Assembly: GCF_003289945.1 (NCBI RefSeq)
Contig: NZ_QMBP01000001.1
Location: forward strand, 806,001 to 870,000
Direction of reading: 5' to 3'
Length of the DNA: 64,000 bases
Origin: Mesorhizobium hawassense
GTDB taxonomy: Bacteria; Pseudomonadota; Alphaproteobacteria; Rhizobiales; Rhizobiaceae
Positions within the stretch are counted from its first letter, which is position 1. Each line of letters begins with the position of its first letter. Shown here piece after piece: positions 17,151-24,926 of this stretch. Both the position numbers and the translations under genes were made by a program. The notes under the pieces were generated by a model. That model had not been told where the DNA came from and did not search any database. It saw only the letters and a program-made list of their open reading frames with translations.

Positions 17151-17753
17151 ATGGCTTTTGAGTTGCCCGCTTTGCCTTATGACTACGAGGCCCTGCAGCC
17201 TTACATGTCGAAGGAGACGCTGGAGTATCACCACGACAAGCACCATAAGGCCTATGTCGACAACGGCAACAAGCTGGCGGCCGAGGCCGGAATGGGCGAC
17301 CTGTCGGTCGAAGAGGTCGTGAAGCAGTCCTTCGGCAAGAATGCCGGGCTCTTCAACAACGCGGCCCAGCACTACAACCACATCCATTTCTGGAAGTGGA
17401 TGAAGAAGGGCGGCGGCGGCAACAAGCTGCCGGGCGCGCTGCAGAAGGCCGTCGACGGCGATCTCGGCGGTTATGACAAGTTCAAGGCGGATTTCATCGC
17501 CGCCGGCACCACCCAGTTCGGCTCCGGCTGGGCCTGGGTTTCGGTCAAGAACGGCAAGCTGGAAATCTCCAAGACGCCGAACGGCGAGAACCCGCTGGTC
17601 CATGGCGGCTCGCCGATCCTCGGCGTCGACGTCTGGGAGCATTCCTATTACATCGACTACCGCAACGCGCGGCCGAAATATCTCGAAGCCTTCGTCGACA
17701 GCCTGATCAACTGGGACCATGTCCTGGAGATGTACGAAAAGGCTAAAGGCTGA
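17151..17753 (+). CDS. sodB: Superoxide dismutase, Fe/Mn family
   Basis: 200 residues. Metal ligands visible: His in HHDKHHKAY (~27), His in AQHYNHIHFW (~78), Asp and His in DVWEHSYYIDY (~161, ~165). FELPALPYDYEALQPYMS opening and WAWVSV are standard. Disproportionates superoxide to oxygen and peroxide in the cytoplasm. Metal choice (Fe, Mn or cambialistic) cannot be fixed from sequence by eye; symbol is by convention. GGGAGTATCATCC precedes the ATG. Followed by a strong terminator, so monocistronic. Confidence 0.92.
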   Translation: MAFELPALPYDYEALQPYMSKETLEYHHDKHHKAYVDNGNKLAAEAGMGDLSVEEVVKQSFGKNAGLFNNAAQHYNHIHFWKWMKKGGGGNKLPGALQKAVDGDLGGYDKFKADFIAAGTTQFGSGWAWVSVKNGKLEISKTPNGENPLVHGGSPILGVDVWEHSYYIDYRNARPKYLEAFVDSLINWDHVLEMYEKAKG

Positions 17754-17762
17754 CAAATCGAA

Positions 17763-17797
17763 GAAAAGCCCCGCACGCCGGGGCTTTTCTTTTTCGG
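17763..17797 (+). terminator. Rho-independent terminator after sodB
   Basis: AAAAGCCCCG / CGGGGCTTTT stem with ACGC-type loop, followed directly by CTTTTTC; starts 10 bases after the sod stop. Confidence 0.9.
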
Positions 17798-17909
17798 GCA
17801 AGGAGAAACCACACCGCAGCCAGCAAAATCGTCACGACGAAGGGGAATAATCCGGCTGTGACGCCCGTTAACATGCAGTCGCAAATTCTCTTCCCATGGA
17901 GCCAATTGA

Positions 17910-18347
17910 ATGAGAAAGCTTGTCCTCGCCATCTCTATGCTCGCCTTTGCCGGTTCGGTCGCCTTTGCCGATCCGATTCAGGATCGCCGGGCCCTGATGA
18001 AGGAGCGCGGCAAGCTCGCCGGCCAACTGTCCAAGGTGGTCAAGGGCGAAGAGGATTTCGATGCAGCCGCCGTGCTGACGACGCTGAAGGCCCTGCAGGC
18101 GAATGCCGAGAAGTTCGATGCCGAGAAGCTTTTCCCGGCCGGCACCGATCAGGGCGACACCACGGCCGCGCCGAAGATCTGGGAAGACATGGCCGGCTTC
18201 AAGGCCGCCGAGGACAAGTTTCTGGCCAACACCAAGGAAGCGGTCGCCTCGCCGCCCGGTGATGTCGATGGTCTGAAGGCGCAGCTCAACACACTTGGCG
18301 GCGATTGCGGTGCCTGCCATCAGAGCTACAGGGTCAAGAAGGGCTGA
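17910..18347 (+). CDS. Cytochrome c class II (c'-like), periplasmic
   Basis: 145 residues. Signal peptide MRKLVLAISMLAFAGSVAFA, then an alpha-helical domain with a single C-terminal heme site CGACHQSYRVKKG, the layout of class II cytochromes c' / c556. Helical bundle motifs include RRALMKERGKLA and W-E-D-M-A-G-F. May carry electrons or bind small gases (NO) in the periplasm. Nine bases upstream of the diheme cytochrome gene, so probably one operon. Heme attachment would depend on the ccm genes at 42-46 kb. Confidence 0.88.
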   Translation: MRKLVLAISMLAFAGSVAFADPIQDRRALMKERGKLAGQLSKVVKGEEDFDAAAVLTTLKALQANAEKFDAEKLFPAGTDQGDTTAAPKIWEDMAGFKAAEDKFLANTKEAVASPPGDVDGLKAQLNTLGGDCGACHQSYRVKKG

Positions 18348-18356
18348 TCGCCTGAA

Positions 18357-19304
18357 ATGGCCTGGCTGAAGAAGCTCGTCGGCGCCGTGATCGTGCTTGG
18401 CGGCGCCGGCGCGGTCGCCGGCTGGGCGCTGTCGGCGCCGGCCACGCTTGACGCCGGGACCGTCGCGCAGCTCGGTCCCGGCGACGCCGCCAAAGGCAAG
18501 CGCATCTTCTATGCCGGCGGCTGCACCTCCTGCCACGCCAAGCCGGGATCGCAGGGCGATGCTCGCCTGCAACTGACCGGTGGCCTCGAGCTGAAGACGC
18601 CGTTCGGCATCTTCGTGCCGCCCAACATCTCGCAGGACCAGAAGGACGGCATCGGCGCCTGGAGCGAGGAGGACTTCGCCAACGCCATGCTGAAAGGCGT
18701 CTCGCCCTCGGGTGAGCATTTCTACCCGGCCTTTCCCTATGCCTCGTATGCGCGCATGAAGCCGGCCGACATCGCCGACCTCTACGCCTTCATGAAAACG
18801 CTGCCGGCCGTTGCCGGCAAGGCGCCGGATCACAAGCTGTCCTTCCCTTTCAACATCCGCCGCGGCATCGGCCTGTGGAAGCTTCTCTATCTCAGCCCCG
18901 AGCCGGTGGTCGCGCTGCCCAGCGGCACGCCGGGCAAGGTTCTGGCCGGCCGCTATCTGGCAGAGGGTCCCGGCCATTGCGGCGAATGCCACACGCCGCG
19001 CGATTTCGCCGGCGGCGTCAAGAAGGGCGAGTGGCTGGCAGGCGCCGTGGCGGCCGAAGGCTCGGGCGTGGTGCCCAACATCACCCCCGACGGGAAGAGC
19101 ATCAAGAGCTGGTCGGAAGCCGATATCGCCAACTACCTCGAGACCGGCTTCACGCCCGATTTCGATTCCGTTGGCGGCGCCATGGTCGAGGTGCAGAAAA
19201 ACATGGCGCAGCTGACCGCGGACGACCGCGCGGCGATCGCCGCCTATCTCAAGGCCGTGCCACCGCATCCGAACGGCTACCCGGCGCGCAAGCCGGCGAG
19301 CTAG
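18357..19304 (+). CDS. Membrane-anchored diheme cytochrome c
   Basis: 315 residues. N-terminal uncleaved-looking hydrophobic anchor (~7-27), then two class I heme domains with CTSCH (~56) and CGECH (~210) and downstream Met ligands. The layout (two hemes; GxxxFCxxCH-like; FxPNISPD-like PNISQD and PNITPDGKS) resembles cytochrome subunits of alcohol, gluconate or sorbitol dehydrogenases, but no dehydrogenase gene is adjacent. Follows the cytochrome c' gene. The electron donor and acceptor are unknown. Confidence 0.85.
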   Translation: MAWLKKLVGAVIVLGGAGAVAGWALSAPATLDAGTVAQLGPGDAAKGKRIFYAGGCTSCHAKPGSQGDARLQLTGGLELKTPFGIFVPPNISQDQKDGIGAWSEEDFANAMLKGVSPSGEHFYPAFPYASYARMKPADIADLYAFMKTLPAVAGKAPDHKLSFPFNIRRGIGLWKLLYLSPEPVVALPSGTPGKVLAGRYLAEGPGHCGECHTPRDFAGGVKKGEWLAGAVAAEGSGVVPNITPDGKSIKSWSEADIANYLETGFTPDFDSVGGAMVEVQKNMAQLTADDRAAIAAYLKAVPPHPNGYPARKPAS

Positions 19305-19405
19305 AGCAATTCCAGGAAAAGTGTGAAACGGTTTTCCGTCCGGAATTGCGTCAAAACAAGGAAATAGAGCGGTTCGCCGTTTCCTTGAAACGGTGAAAGG
19401 CTCTA
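19302..19405. repeat. Hairpin repeat, arm type CAATTCC, long form
   Basis: GAGCAATTCC ... GGAATTGCG around GGAAAAGTG ... CGGTTTTCC, followed by a second dyad GAGCGGTT ... CGTTTCC-TT-GAAACGG ... GCTCTA. The TAG stop of the diheme cytochrome gene is the first three bases of the repeat boundary (TAGAGC). Confidence 0.8.
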
Positions 19406-19433
19406 GCCTCGCTCACCTGGCGGCCGCCATGTT

Positions 19434-19823
19434 TTACGGGTGGCGGTCGCCGAGGAAATCGAAGCCGTCTTCGAAGAAGTGATTGTAGTTGCAGGTCAGT
19501 TCCTCGCCAGGCGCGATGTCGCGCAACGCATACGTTTCTTCGGATGAGGAGACGTCGCAGTTCGGTTCGTCGTCGTGATTCATGTAGCGCGCGTCGTCGG
19601 CCTCGAAGACGATGAAGCTCGGATCGTGCCGGTCCGGATAGGAATAGCGGTCGAGATAGGATTTCACCGGGCCGATCTGACTTTCATAGGTGTCGACGGG
19701 TATCCGCCGATCGAACCGCGGATCGAGCTTCCAGATGAGCGTTCCCTTCGGGATGCGGTGCTTGGCGAAGACGCCGATACCCTGGATTGACGATTTGTCG
19801 AGATAAGTGTCGACGAGCAGCAT
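19434..19823 (-). CDS. Small SET-domain protein (putative lysine methyltransferase)
   Basis: 129 residues from ATG 19823 (MLLVDTYLDKSS); the longer frame adds a non-conserved-looking leader. It is essentially a bare SET domain: SSIQGIGVFAKHRIPKGTLIWKLDP at the start, ARYMNHDDEPNCDV (the R-x-x-N-H-x-x-x-P-N-C block for SAM binding) and GEELTCNYNHFF (Y of the catalytic pocket). No pre-SET or post-SET zinc cluster visible. SET enzymes methylate lysines using SAM; bacterial targets are mostly unknown. Small stand-alone versions occur in many Rhizobiales. Confidence 0.82.
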   Translation of the reverse strand: MLLVDTYLDKSSIQGIGVFAKHRIPKGTLIWKLDPRFDRRIPVDTYESQIGPVKSYLDRYSYPDRHDPSFIVFEADDARYMNHDDEPNCDVSSSEETYALRDIAPGEELTCNYNHFFEDGFDFLGDRHP

Positions 19824-19923
19824 GACGAACCTTGTGAATGGCAAACTGGCAGCCCGGAAGGCCGCGGCCGAAAAATGACCGGGCATTGCGTAACGCGCGG
19901 TCTTCCGGATTGCGAGCGGAAAA

Positions 19924-22023
19924 TCAGGCCTTGCCGGTCACTTTCAGGGCATAGGCGTAAATGTAGGCGATCTCCTCCAGCCGCGAGAAGCGGCCCGACG
20001 CGCCGGCATGGCCGGAATCCATGTTGATCTTGAACAGGACCGGGTTGCCGCCCGCCTTGCGTTCGCGCAGTCGCGCCACCCATTTGGCCGGCTCCCAATA
20101 GGTGACACGGGGATCGGTGAGGCCCGCCAGCGCAAGGATCGGCGGGTAGTCGTGCGCCGCGACATTGCCATAGGGCGAATAGGCCGCGATCGTCTTGTAG
20201 TCGTTCGCCGACGCGATCGGGTTGCCCCATTCCGGCCATTCGGGCGGCGTCAGCGGCAGGCTGGCGTCGAGCATGGTGGTGAGCACGTCGACGAACGGCA
20301 CTTCGGCGACGATGCCGCCGAAGTCGGCGGGCGCCATGTTGGCGATAGCGCCCATCAGCATGCCGCCGGCCGAGCCGCCTTGCGCCACGGTTCGGTCGTG
20401 CTGCGTGTAGCGCTCGGCGACGAGATGGCGGGCGCAGGCGATGAAGTCGGTGAAGCTGTTCATCTTGTGCGAGCGCTTGCCGTCGTCGTACCAGCCATAG
20501 CCTTTGTCCTTGCCGCCGCGCACATGCGCGACCGCATAGACGAAACCGCGATCGACCAGCGACAGGCAATTGGTGTTGAAGGCGGAAGGCACCGTGATGC
20601 CGTAGGAGCCGTAGCCATACAGCAGGCAGGGCGCGGAACCGTCGAGCGGCGTGTCGCGATGGTACAGCAGCGAGATCGGCACCAGTTCACCATCGGCGGC
20701 GGGCGCCATCAGCCGGCGCGTGACATAATGGTCCGGGTCATGGCCTGACGGCACTTCCTGCGTCTTCAGGAGCACGCGCTCGCGTGTGCGCATGTTGTAG
20801 TCGAACACCTGCGCCGGCGTCGTCATCGACGAGTAGGTGAAACGCATCACTTCGGTGTCGTATTCGTAGGAGCCGGAGAGGCCGAGCGAGAAGGCCTCCT
20901 CGTCGAAGGAGATGAAATGCTCCTCGCCGCTGGCGCGCTCGCGCACGACGATGCGCGGCAGGCCTTCCTTGCGCTCCAGCCTGACCATGTGATCCTTGAA
21001 ACCGAGCACCGAGAGGATCAGCCGTCCCGGCTCGTGCGGCACCAATTCCTGCCAGTTGGCGCGCACCGGATTGGCGACCGGCGCTGTCATGATCTTGAAG
21101 TCCTTGGCGCCGTCGGCATTGGTCAGGATGAAGAAGATGTCGCCGCCTTCTTCCAGGTCGTATTGCAGCCCGGTCTCGCGCACCGCCACCAGCTTGGGCT
21201 CGGCCGATGGGTCGCTGGCTGGCAGAAGCCGATACTCCGATGTCTCGTGGTCGTTGATGCCGATCATGATCCAGTCATTGGCGCGCGTGCCGCCGACATC
21301 CATGAAGAAACCCGGATCGGTCTCCTCATAGATCAGCCGGTCGTTCTCCGGCTTGTCGCCGAGCGCGTGGAAGAACACTTTCGATGGACGATGGTTGTCG
21401 TCGAGACGGGTGTAGAAGAAGCCGTCATCGCCGGCGTTCCACACCCCGCCGCCACCAGTATCCGGGATCTGGTCGGCAAGTTCCTTGGCGCTGGCAAGAT
21501 CGCGCACGCGCAGCGTGAAGAATTCCGAGCCCTTGTCGTCGAAGGCCCAGAGCAGCTTCCTGTGGTCGGCCGAATGGTCGACGCCGCCTAGGCGGAAATA
21601 GGCCTTGCCCTCGGCCTCCGCGTCGCCGTCGAGCAGGATCTCTTCGGCGCCGCCGTCGCGCGGCGTGCGGAAATAGCGCGGCTGCTCACCGCCCTGCCGG
21701 AAGGATGAGCCATAGGCATAAGGGCCGTCCTTCATCGGCACCGTCGAGTCGTCTTCCTTGATGCGCCCCTTCATCTCAGCAAACAGCTTGCCGCGCAGGT
21801 CCGCGGTGCCGGCCATCAGCACGGCCTGATAAGCGTTTTCAGCCTCGAGGTGGGCGCGGATCCGACCGTCGAGCAGGGAAGGGTCGCGGAACACGGCCTG
21901 CCAGTTGTCGGCCCGCATCCAGGCATAGTCATCGCGGCGGGTGATGCCGTGATGGGTGTCGGAGACCGGATGTTTCTCAGGCGTCGGCGGGTTGGCGGTC
22001 GGGAAGGCGGAAGCTCTGGTCAT
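19924..22023 (-). CDS. ptrB: Oligopeptidase B (S9A prolyl oligopeptidase family)
   Basis: 699 residues, normal for the family. N-terminal beta-propeller (~70-410) with repeated strand patterns, C-terminal alpha/beta hydrolase. Catalytic Ser in AQGGSAGGMLMGAIANM (~545), Asp and the His in MDSGHAGASGR (~664). Motifs YGYGSYGI and AHVRGG are standard for oligopeptidase B, which cleaves short peptides after Arg/Lys in the cytosol. No signal peptide. Single gene unit. Confidence 0.9.
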   Translation of the reverse strand: MTRASAFPTANPPTPEKHPVSDTHHGITRRDDYAWMRADNWQAVFRDPSLLDGRIRAHLEAENAYQAVLMAGTADLRGKLFAEMKGRIKEDDSTVPMKDGPYAYGSSFRQGGEQPRYFRTPRDGGAEEILLDGDAEAEGKAYFRLGGVDHSADHRKLLWAFDDKGSEFFTLRVRDLASAKELADQIPDTGGGGVWNAGDDGFFYTRLDDNHRPSKVFFHALGDKPENDRLIYEETDPGFFMDVGGTRANDWIMIGINDHETSEYRLLPASDPSAEPKLVAVRETGLQYDLEEGGDIFFILTNADGAKDFKIMTAPVANPVRANWQELVPHEPGRLILSVLGFKDHMVRLERKEGLPRIVVRERASGEEHFISFDEEAFSLGLSGSYEYDTEVMRFTYSSMTTPAQVFDYNMRTRERVLLKTQEVPSGHDPDHYVTRRLMAPAADGELVPISLLYHRDTPLDGSAPCLLYGYGSYGITVPSAFNTNCLSLVDRGFVYAVAHVRGGKDKGYGWYDDGKRSHKMNSFTDFIACARHLVAERYTQHDRTVAQGGSAGGMLMGAIANMAPADFGGIVAEVPFVDVLTTMLDASLPLTPPEWPEWGNPIASANDYKTIAAYSPYGNVAAHDYPPILALAGLTDPRVTYWEPAKWVARLRERKAGGNPVLFKINMDSGHAGASGRFSRLEEIAYIYAYALKVTGKA

Positions 22024-22132
22024 TACGTCTCGCTGCGGAATTTGCTTGAATGACGAATGAACACGCCGCTCAGCGGCTGTTCAAGGGGCGTGGTTCAGGT
22101 TGGTCGATAGGAGCTAAGTTGAAGGGGGAAAG

Positions 22133-22501
22133 ATGAAATCCTCTGTTCTTACCGCCGTGGCTGTTGCCGTCGCCGCATCAGTTCTGGCTTTTTCAAGCCA
22201 GTCTCATGCAGCCGTCTTTGCCGCGTGGCAAGTGGCGGGTGTGCCGTTCGGCGACACGCTCAATGCGCGAAAATATCCTTCCAACGCGTCGCAGAAACAG
22301 GCCGCCTATCCGAACGGCACGGTGCTGCAGATGACCGGCCGCTGCACCGGTGGCGTAAGCCTGCTCGACATCGCCCGGCAGCCGGACTGGAAGCAGCGCC
22401 AGGCGATCCGCTATCGCTGGTGCGAGGTCTGGCACGACCCGGCTCAGAATGGCCATTTCGTTACCGGCTGGGTCTACGGCAAATACGTCGCGCCTTACTG
22501 A
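22133..22501 (+). CDS. Exported SH3-like small protein
   Basis: 122 residues; signal peptide (VLTAVAVAVAASVLAFSSQSHA) and one bacterial SH3-like unit (AGVPFGDTLNARKYPS ... GTVLQMTGRC ... WCEVWHDPAQNGHFVTGWVYGKYVAPY), ending in the typical GWVxGxY. Two Cys may form a disulfide. Strong Shine-Dalgarno AAGGGGGAAAG supports the start. Such proteins are thought to contact peptidoglycan or other envelope partners; function not known. Confidence 0.75.
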   Translation: MKSSVLTAVAVAVAASVLAFSSQSHAAVFAAWQVAGVPFGDTLNARKYPSNASQKQAAYPNGTVLQMTGRCTGGVSLLDIARQPDWKQRQAIRYRWCEVWHDPAQNGHFVTGWVYGKYVAPY

Positions 22502-22645
22502 GGGATCCGTCACCCCGCCTTGGTCCGGCCGGCAAGGCGACATCCCCGCTCCGCTGCGCCGCAGGATTCGTCGCGCTGGCGCAACAGGCATGCAAGCATT
22601 GGTCAAGCATTGAGCACCGCGTCGAATGGCGATCGGATGTCTAAC

Positions 22646-22673
22646 GCATGCATGACGTAACGTCACGGCATGC
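22646..22673. promoter_or_regulatory. Nested palindrome upstream of mucR
   Basis: Outer GCATGC arms (22646-22651 and 22668-22673) enclose a perfect TGACGT-A-ACGTCA (22653-22665). About 240 bases before mucR and 145 after the SH3-like gene. Too symmetrical for chance and lacking a T tract, so more like a protein-binding site than a terminator. The 412-base gap 22502-22913 holds this site, the two below, and AT-rich DNA; no gene was seen in it. Confidence 0.5.
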
Positions 22674-22761
22674 TGGTCTGGCCAGAGAAATCTCGCGAAG
22701 TTACACGGTGCACGAATTTTTGAAGCTGAATCAGCAATATTTGATGAATATCGGCGAATAG

Positions 22762-22783
22762 AAGTCAATAGGCGAATTGACTT
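22762..22783. promoter_or_regulatory. Inverted repeat AAGTCAAT-N6-ATTGACTT, mucR promoter region
   Basis: Perfect 8-base arms. The right arm contains TTGACT, a possible -35, with a weak ATTAAG/TAAGAT about 18-20 bases later, so a bound protein would occlude RNA polymerase. MucR proteins are known to repress their own genes by binding AT-rich upstream DNA, which makes autoregulation the first guess. Confidence 0.45.
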
Positions 22784-22815
22784 ACTTGCGATGCAGCGCC
22801 ATTAAGATAACCCGA

Positions 22816-22849
22816 CGCGAATCGCAGGCTTTCCTGCATGAAATTCGCG
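22816..22849 (+). promoter_or_regulatory. Possible structured mucR leader hairpin
   Basis: CGCGAAT (22816-22822) pairs with ATTCGCG (22843-22849) and encloses a second stem GCAGG-CTTT-CCTGC. If the promoter is near 22777-22808, this would be in the 5' untranslated RNA, 64 bases before the start codon. Seen by eye; no energy computed. Confidence 0.4.
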
Positions 22850-22913
22850 CGATGCCCGATCCTAGAAAAAAGGGCGCGGTTTTAGAAACAACTCTCGTTG
22901 GGGCCTTAGCACT

Positions 22914-23339
22914 ATGGAAATCGTCGAAACACCTTCGAAAAACGGTGATGCGCTGATCGAGCTGACCGCCGATGTCGTCGCCGCCTATGTCAGCAACAAC
23001 CCGGTGCCGGTCGGGGAATTGCCGAACCTTATCGCCGACGTTCATGCCGCGTTGGGCCGGGTCGGCGGCTCGCCGGAACAGCCGTCGGCCGAGAAGCAGA
23101 AGCCGGCCGTCAACCCGAAGCGTTCCGTCCATGACGACTATATCGTCTGTCTCGAGGACGGAAAGAAGTTCAAGTCGCTGAAGCGTCACCTGATGACCCA
23201 CTACAATCTCACGCCGGAAGAATACCGGGAGAAGTGGGGCCTGGACGCCAACTACCCGATGGTCGCGCCCAATTACGCGGCCGCCCGCTCGCAGCTCGCC
23301 AAGAAGATGGGTCTCGGCCGCAAGCGCAAGGGCCGTTGA
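22914..23339 (+). CDS. mucR: MucR/Ros-family zinc-finger transcriptional regulator
   Basis: 141 residues. Ros/MucR pattern: acidic-helical N-terminus ([31 protein letters not shown]), then the prokaryotic C2H2-type finger [18 protein letters not shown] (~79-97), and [20 protein letters not shown], basic tail to GRKRKGR. One Cys and two His are evident with the second Cys replaced, as in MucR (C-x-x-D variant). H-NS-like global regulator of exopolysaccharide, motility and cell-cycle genes in rhizobia and Brucella. The neighbourhood mucR with a DivJ-type kinase nearby matches my memory of Sinorhizobium order. Confidence 0.92.
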   Translation: MEIVETPSKNGDALIELTADVVAAYVSNNPVPVGELPNLIADVHAALGRVGGSPEQPSAEKQKPAVNPKRSVHDDYIVCLEDGKKFKSLKRHLMTHYNLTPEEYREKWGLDANYPMVAPNYAAARSQLAKKMGLGRKRKGR

Positions 23340-23366
23340 TCGGTCTCGGCTCTTCAAGCAGTTCGA

Positions 23367-23394
23367 CGGCGCCCTCTGGGCGCCGTTTTGCTTT
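23367..23394 (+). terminator. Rho-independent terminator after mucR
   Basis: CGGCGCCC-TCT-GGGCGCCG stem followed by TTTTGCTTT, 27 bases past the mucR stop. Confidence 0.88.
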
Positions 23395-23419
23395 GACGGG
23401 TATTGAAATGTCGACCCGA

Positions 23420-23848
23420 TCAGGCCGTCTGCTTCAACGCTGCTTCCGCGTCGCGCTTGATGCGCTTGACCATCGAGCGCAGTCCGTTGGCGCGCTGCGG
23501 CGACAGATGCTCGTCGAGGCCGAGCTCCTTCAGCGTCGCTTCGGCGTCCGTGTTCTGGATTTCGCTCGCATGCCGGCCTGAAAACAGCGCCAGCATGATG
23601 GCGACGAGACCGCGCACGATATGGGCGTCCGAATCGCCCTGGAAGCTAATGACCGGATCGGTGCCGGCTCGCTGCTCGGTGGTGAGCCACACCTGGCTCA
23701 CGCATCCAGGCACCTTGTTCGCGGCGGTGCGCTCCTCTTCGGGGAAGGGCGGCAAGCCCTCACCGAGCTCGATCACGTAGCGGTAGCGGTCCTCCCACTC
23801 ATCGAGCAGGGAGAAGTCGTCACGGATCGTCTGGATCGAGGTGGTCAT
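23420..23848 (-). CDS. sufE: SufE-family sulfur acceptor
   Basis: 142 residues from ATG 23848 (MTTSIQTIRDDFSLL). Accepting Cys is in NKVPGCVSQVWLTTE (~49). LLDEWEDRYRYVIELGEGLPPFPEEERT and LGLDEHLSPQRANGLRSMVKRI are standard SufE phrases. Takes persulfide from cysteine desulfurase SufS and stimulates Fe-S cluster assembly in the cytosol. Converges with mucR and is separate from any suf operon here. Confidence 0.9.
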   Translation of the reverse strand: MTTSIQTIRDDFSLLDEWEDRYRYVIELGEGLPPFPEEERTAANKVPGCVSQVWLTTEQRAGTDPVISFQGDSDAHIVRGLVAIMLALFSGRHASEIQNTDAEATLKELGLDEHLSPQRANGLRSMVKRIKRDAEAALKQTA

Positions 23849-23935
23849 TGCCTCGCATATAGTGACCCGGCAGGGCTGCGTCACGGAAAAAGAAAGACGC
23901 CGCGGGCGTCGAGAGGTCGGACGGGCCCGCGGCGT

Positions 23936-24008
23936 TAGAGCAATTCCAGGAAAAGTGCGAAGCGGTTAGGTTCGGCGACTTCGCCGTAGCCTCCGTCCGG
24001 AATTGCGC
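23936..24008. repeat. Hairpin repeat, arm type CAATTCC, with inserted inner hairpin
   Basis: GAGCAATTCCAGGAAAAGTG and CCGTCCGGAATTG flank an extra dyad TCGGCGA-CTT-CGCCGTAG placed after CGGTT. The same inner insertion is present at 29302-29375 and 38639-38765 but not at 17002, 19304, 15037, 43664 or 48341. Confidence 0.75.
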
Positions 24009-24042
24009 CCAAAGGAGATAGAGCGAACGGCTGGCAAGAAAT

Positions 24043-24435
24043 TCAGTTCTTCGCGGTCAGCGTAACCGGGATGTTGACCTTGGCGGGCAGCACGATGTCC
24101 TCGGCGACGCTGCCGGTGGTGGTGACGGAGCCATCCGCGACCTTCGTCTCGGGCGTGGCTGCCTTGCCGGACTGCTGGTCGTCGATCATGGCCGCGGCGA
24201 TCTTGGCCGTTTCCTTGGCGCGAACGGTGATGGTGTACATGGCCGATTTGCCGGTCTCGCAGACGTCGGGCTTGCGCTCGCAGAGCCCTGCAATATCGCC
24301 GACCGCCTCGCGCGCCGCAAACAGCGCCTGGATCGGTCCGACGCTCTGCTGGCCGTCTTCGCCCGGGCCGACGCCGAGCGGCAGCGCCAGCAGCACCAGC
24401 GAAAACCAGAAAGCCATCCTGATCAGAAAGCCCAT
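24043..24435 (-). CDS. Exported DUF5330-like protein
   Basis: 130 residues. Hydrophobic N-terminus (MGFLIRMAFWFSLVLLALPLGV) followed by QSVGPIQALFAAREAVGDIAGLCERKPDVCETGKSAMYTITVRAKETA, which I recognise as the core of a small Rhizobiales family annotated DUF5330; two Cys are conserved there. C-terminal tail Thr/Val-rich. Function unknown. Strand opposite to the DivJ-like gene. Confidence 0.7.
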   Translation of the reverse strand: MGFLIRMAFWFSLVLLALPLGVGPGEDGQQSVGPIQALFAAREAVGDIAGLCERKPDVCETGKSAMYTITVRAKETAKIAAAMIDDQQSGKAATPETKVADGSVTTTGSVAEDIVLPAKVNIPVTLTAKN

Positions 24436-24926
24436 CTTACTTGCCTCTCATCCGGGATGGATCGTGTATCCATCCGTGACGGATCATGCATCCTCGGCAT
24501 GACCTCTTTTATGGGCATCATAGTGGCACGCTCACGCAAAAGACGGCTTGCAGCGAAGCCGCGAATTTTCCTCAAATTTTAGGCAAATTCGAAAGAATTG
24601 GTTTTGATGTCGACTTGTGTCGAATCTCGTCGACCGCATTAACTTTACGATAACCATATATCCTATTGTTATTGAACGATTTTATCTAAGATGGCGGTTA
24701 GCCGGGTCAGGTTCCGGCCCGTTTTGGCACAGGCCTCGCGGCTAACCCGCCGTTTACCATGGCGCCAACTCGGCGTGCTTTGCGGGGCCGGCGTCACAAT
24801 ATTTGCCTTGGGCGGGTCGCCGGCTCGGTCAGCCTTATCCATTCCTTAAACGCTCGATGCGAGTTTCAAGCCATTGATTGAGTCACCTGCCAGGCAGGGC
24901 GTTTTTTACCACCGGGTACGCGTGCG
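24436..24926. promoter_or_regulatory. 491-base intergenic region upstream of the DivJ-like kinase
   Basis: No convincing gene. AT-rich stretch 24540-24680 likely holds promoters. TTAA-N7-ATAA at 24639-24653 is one base off the CtrA consensus TTAA-N7-TTAA, of interest upstream of a cell-cycle kinase but weak. GGTTAGCCG (24696-24704) pairs with CGGCTAACC (24739-24747), a possible leader hairpin. GGCAGGGCGTTTTTTACC just before the gene (about 24893-24910) has a T run but its stem is short. Confidence 0.4.

Noticed and set aside
24759..24881. 40-codon plus-strand frame before the DivJ-like gene
   Set aside because: Arg-rich, no ribosome-binding site, inside a likely leader; not reported as a gene.
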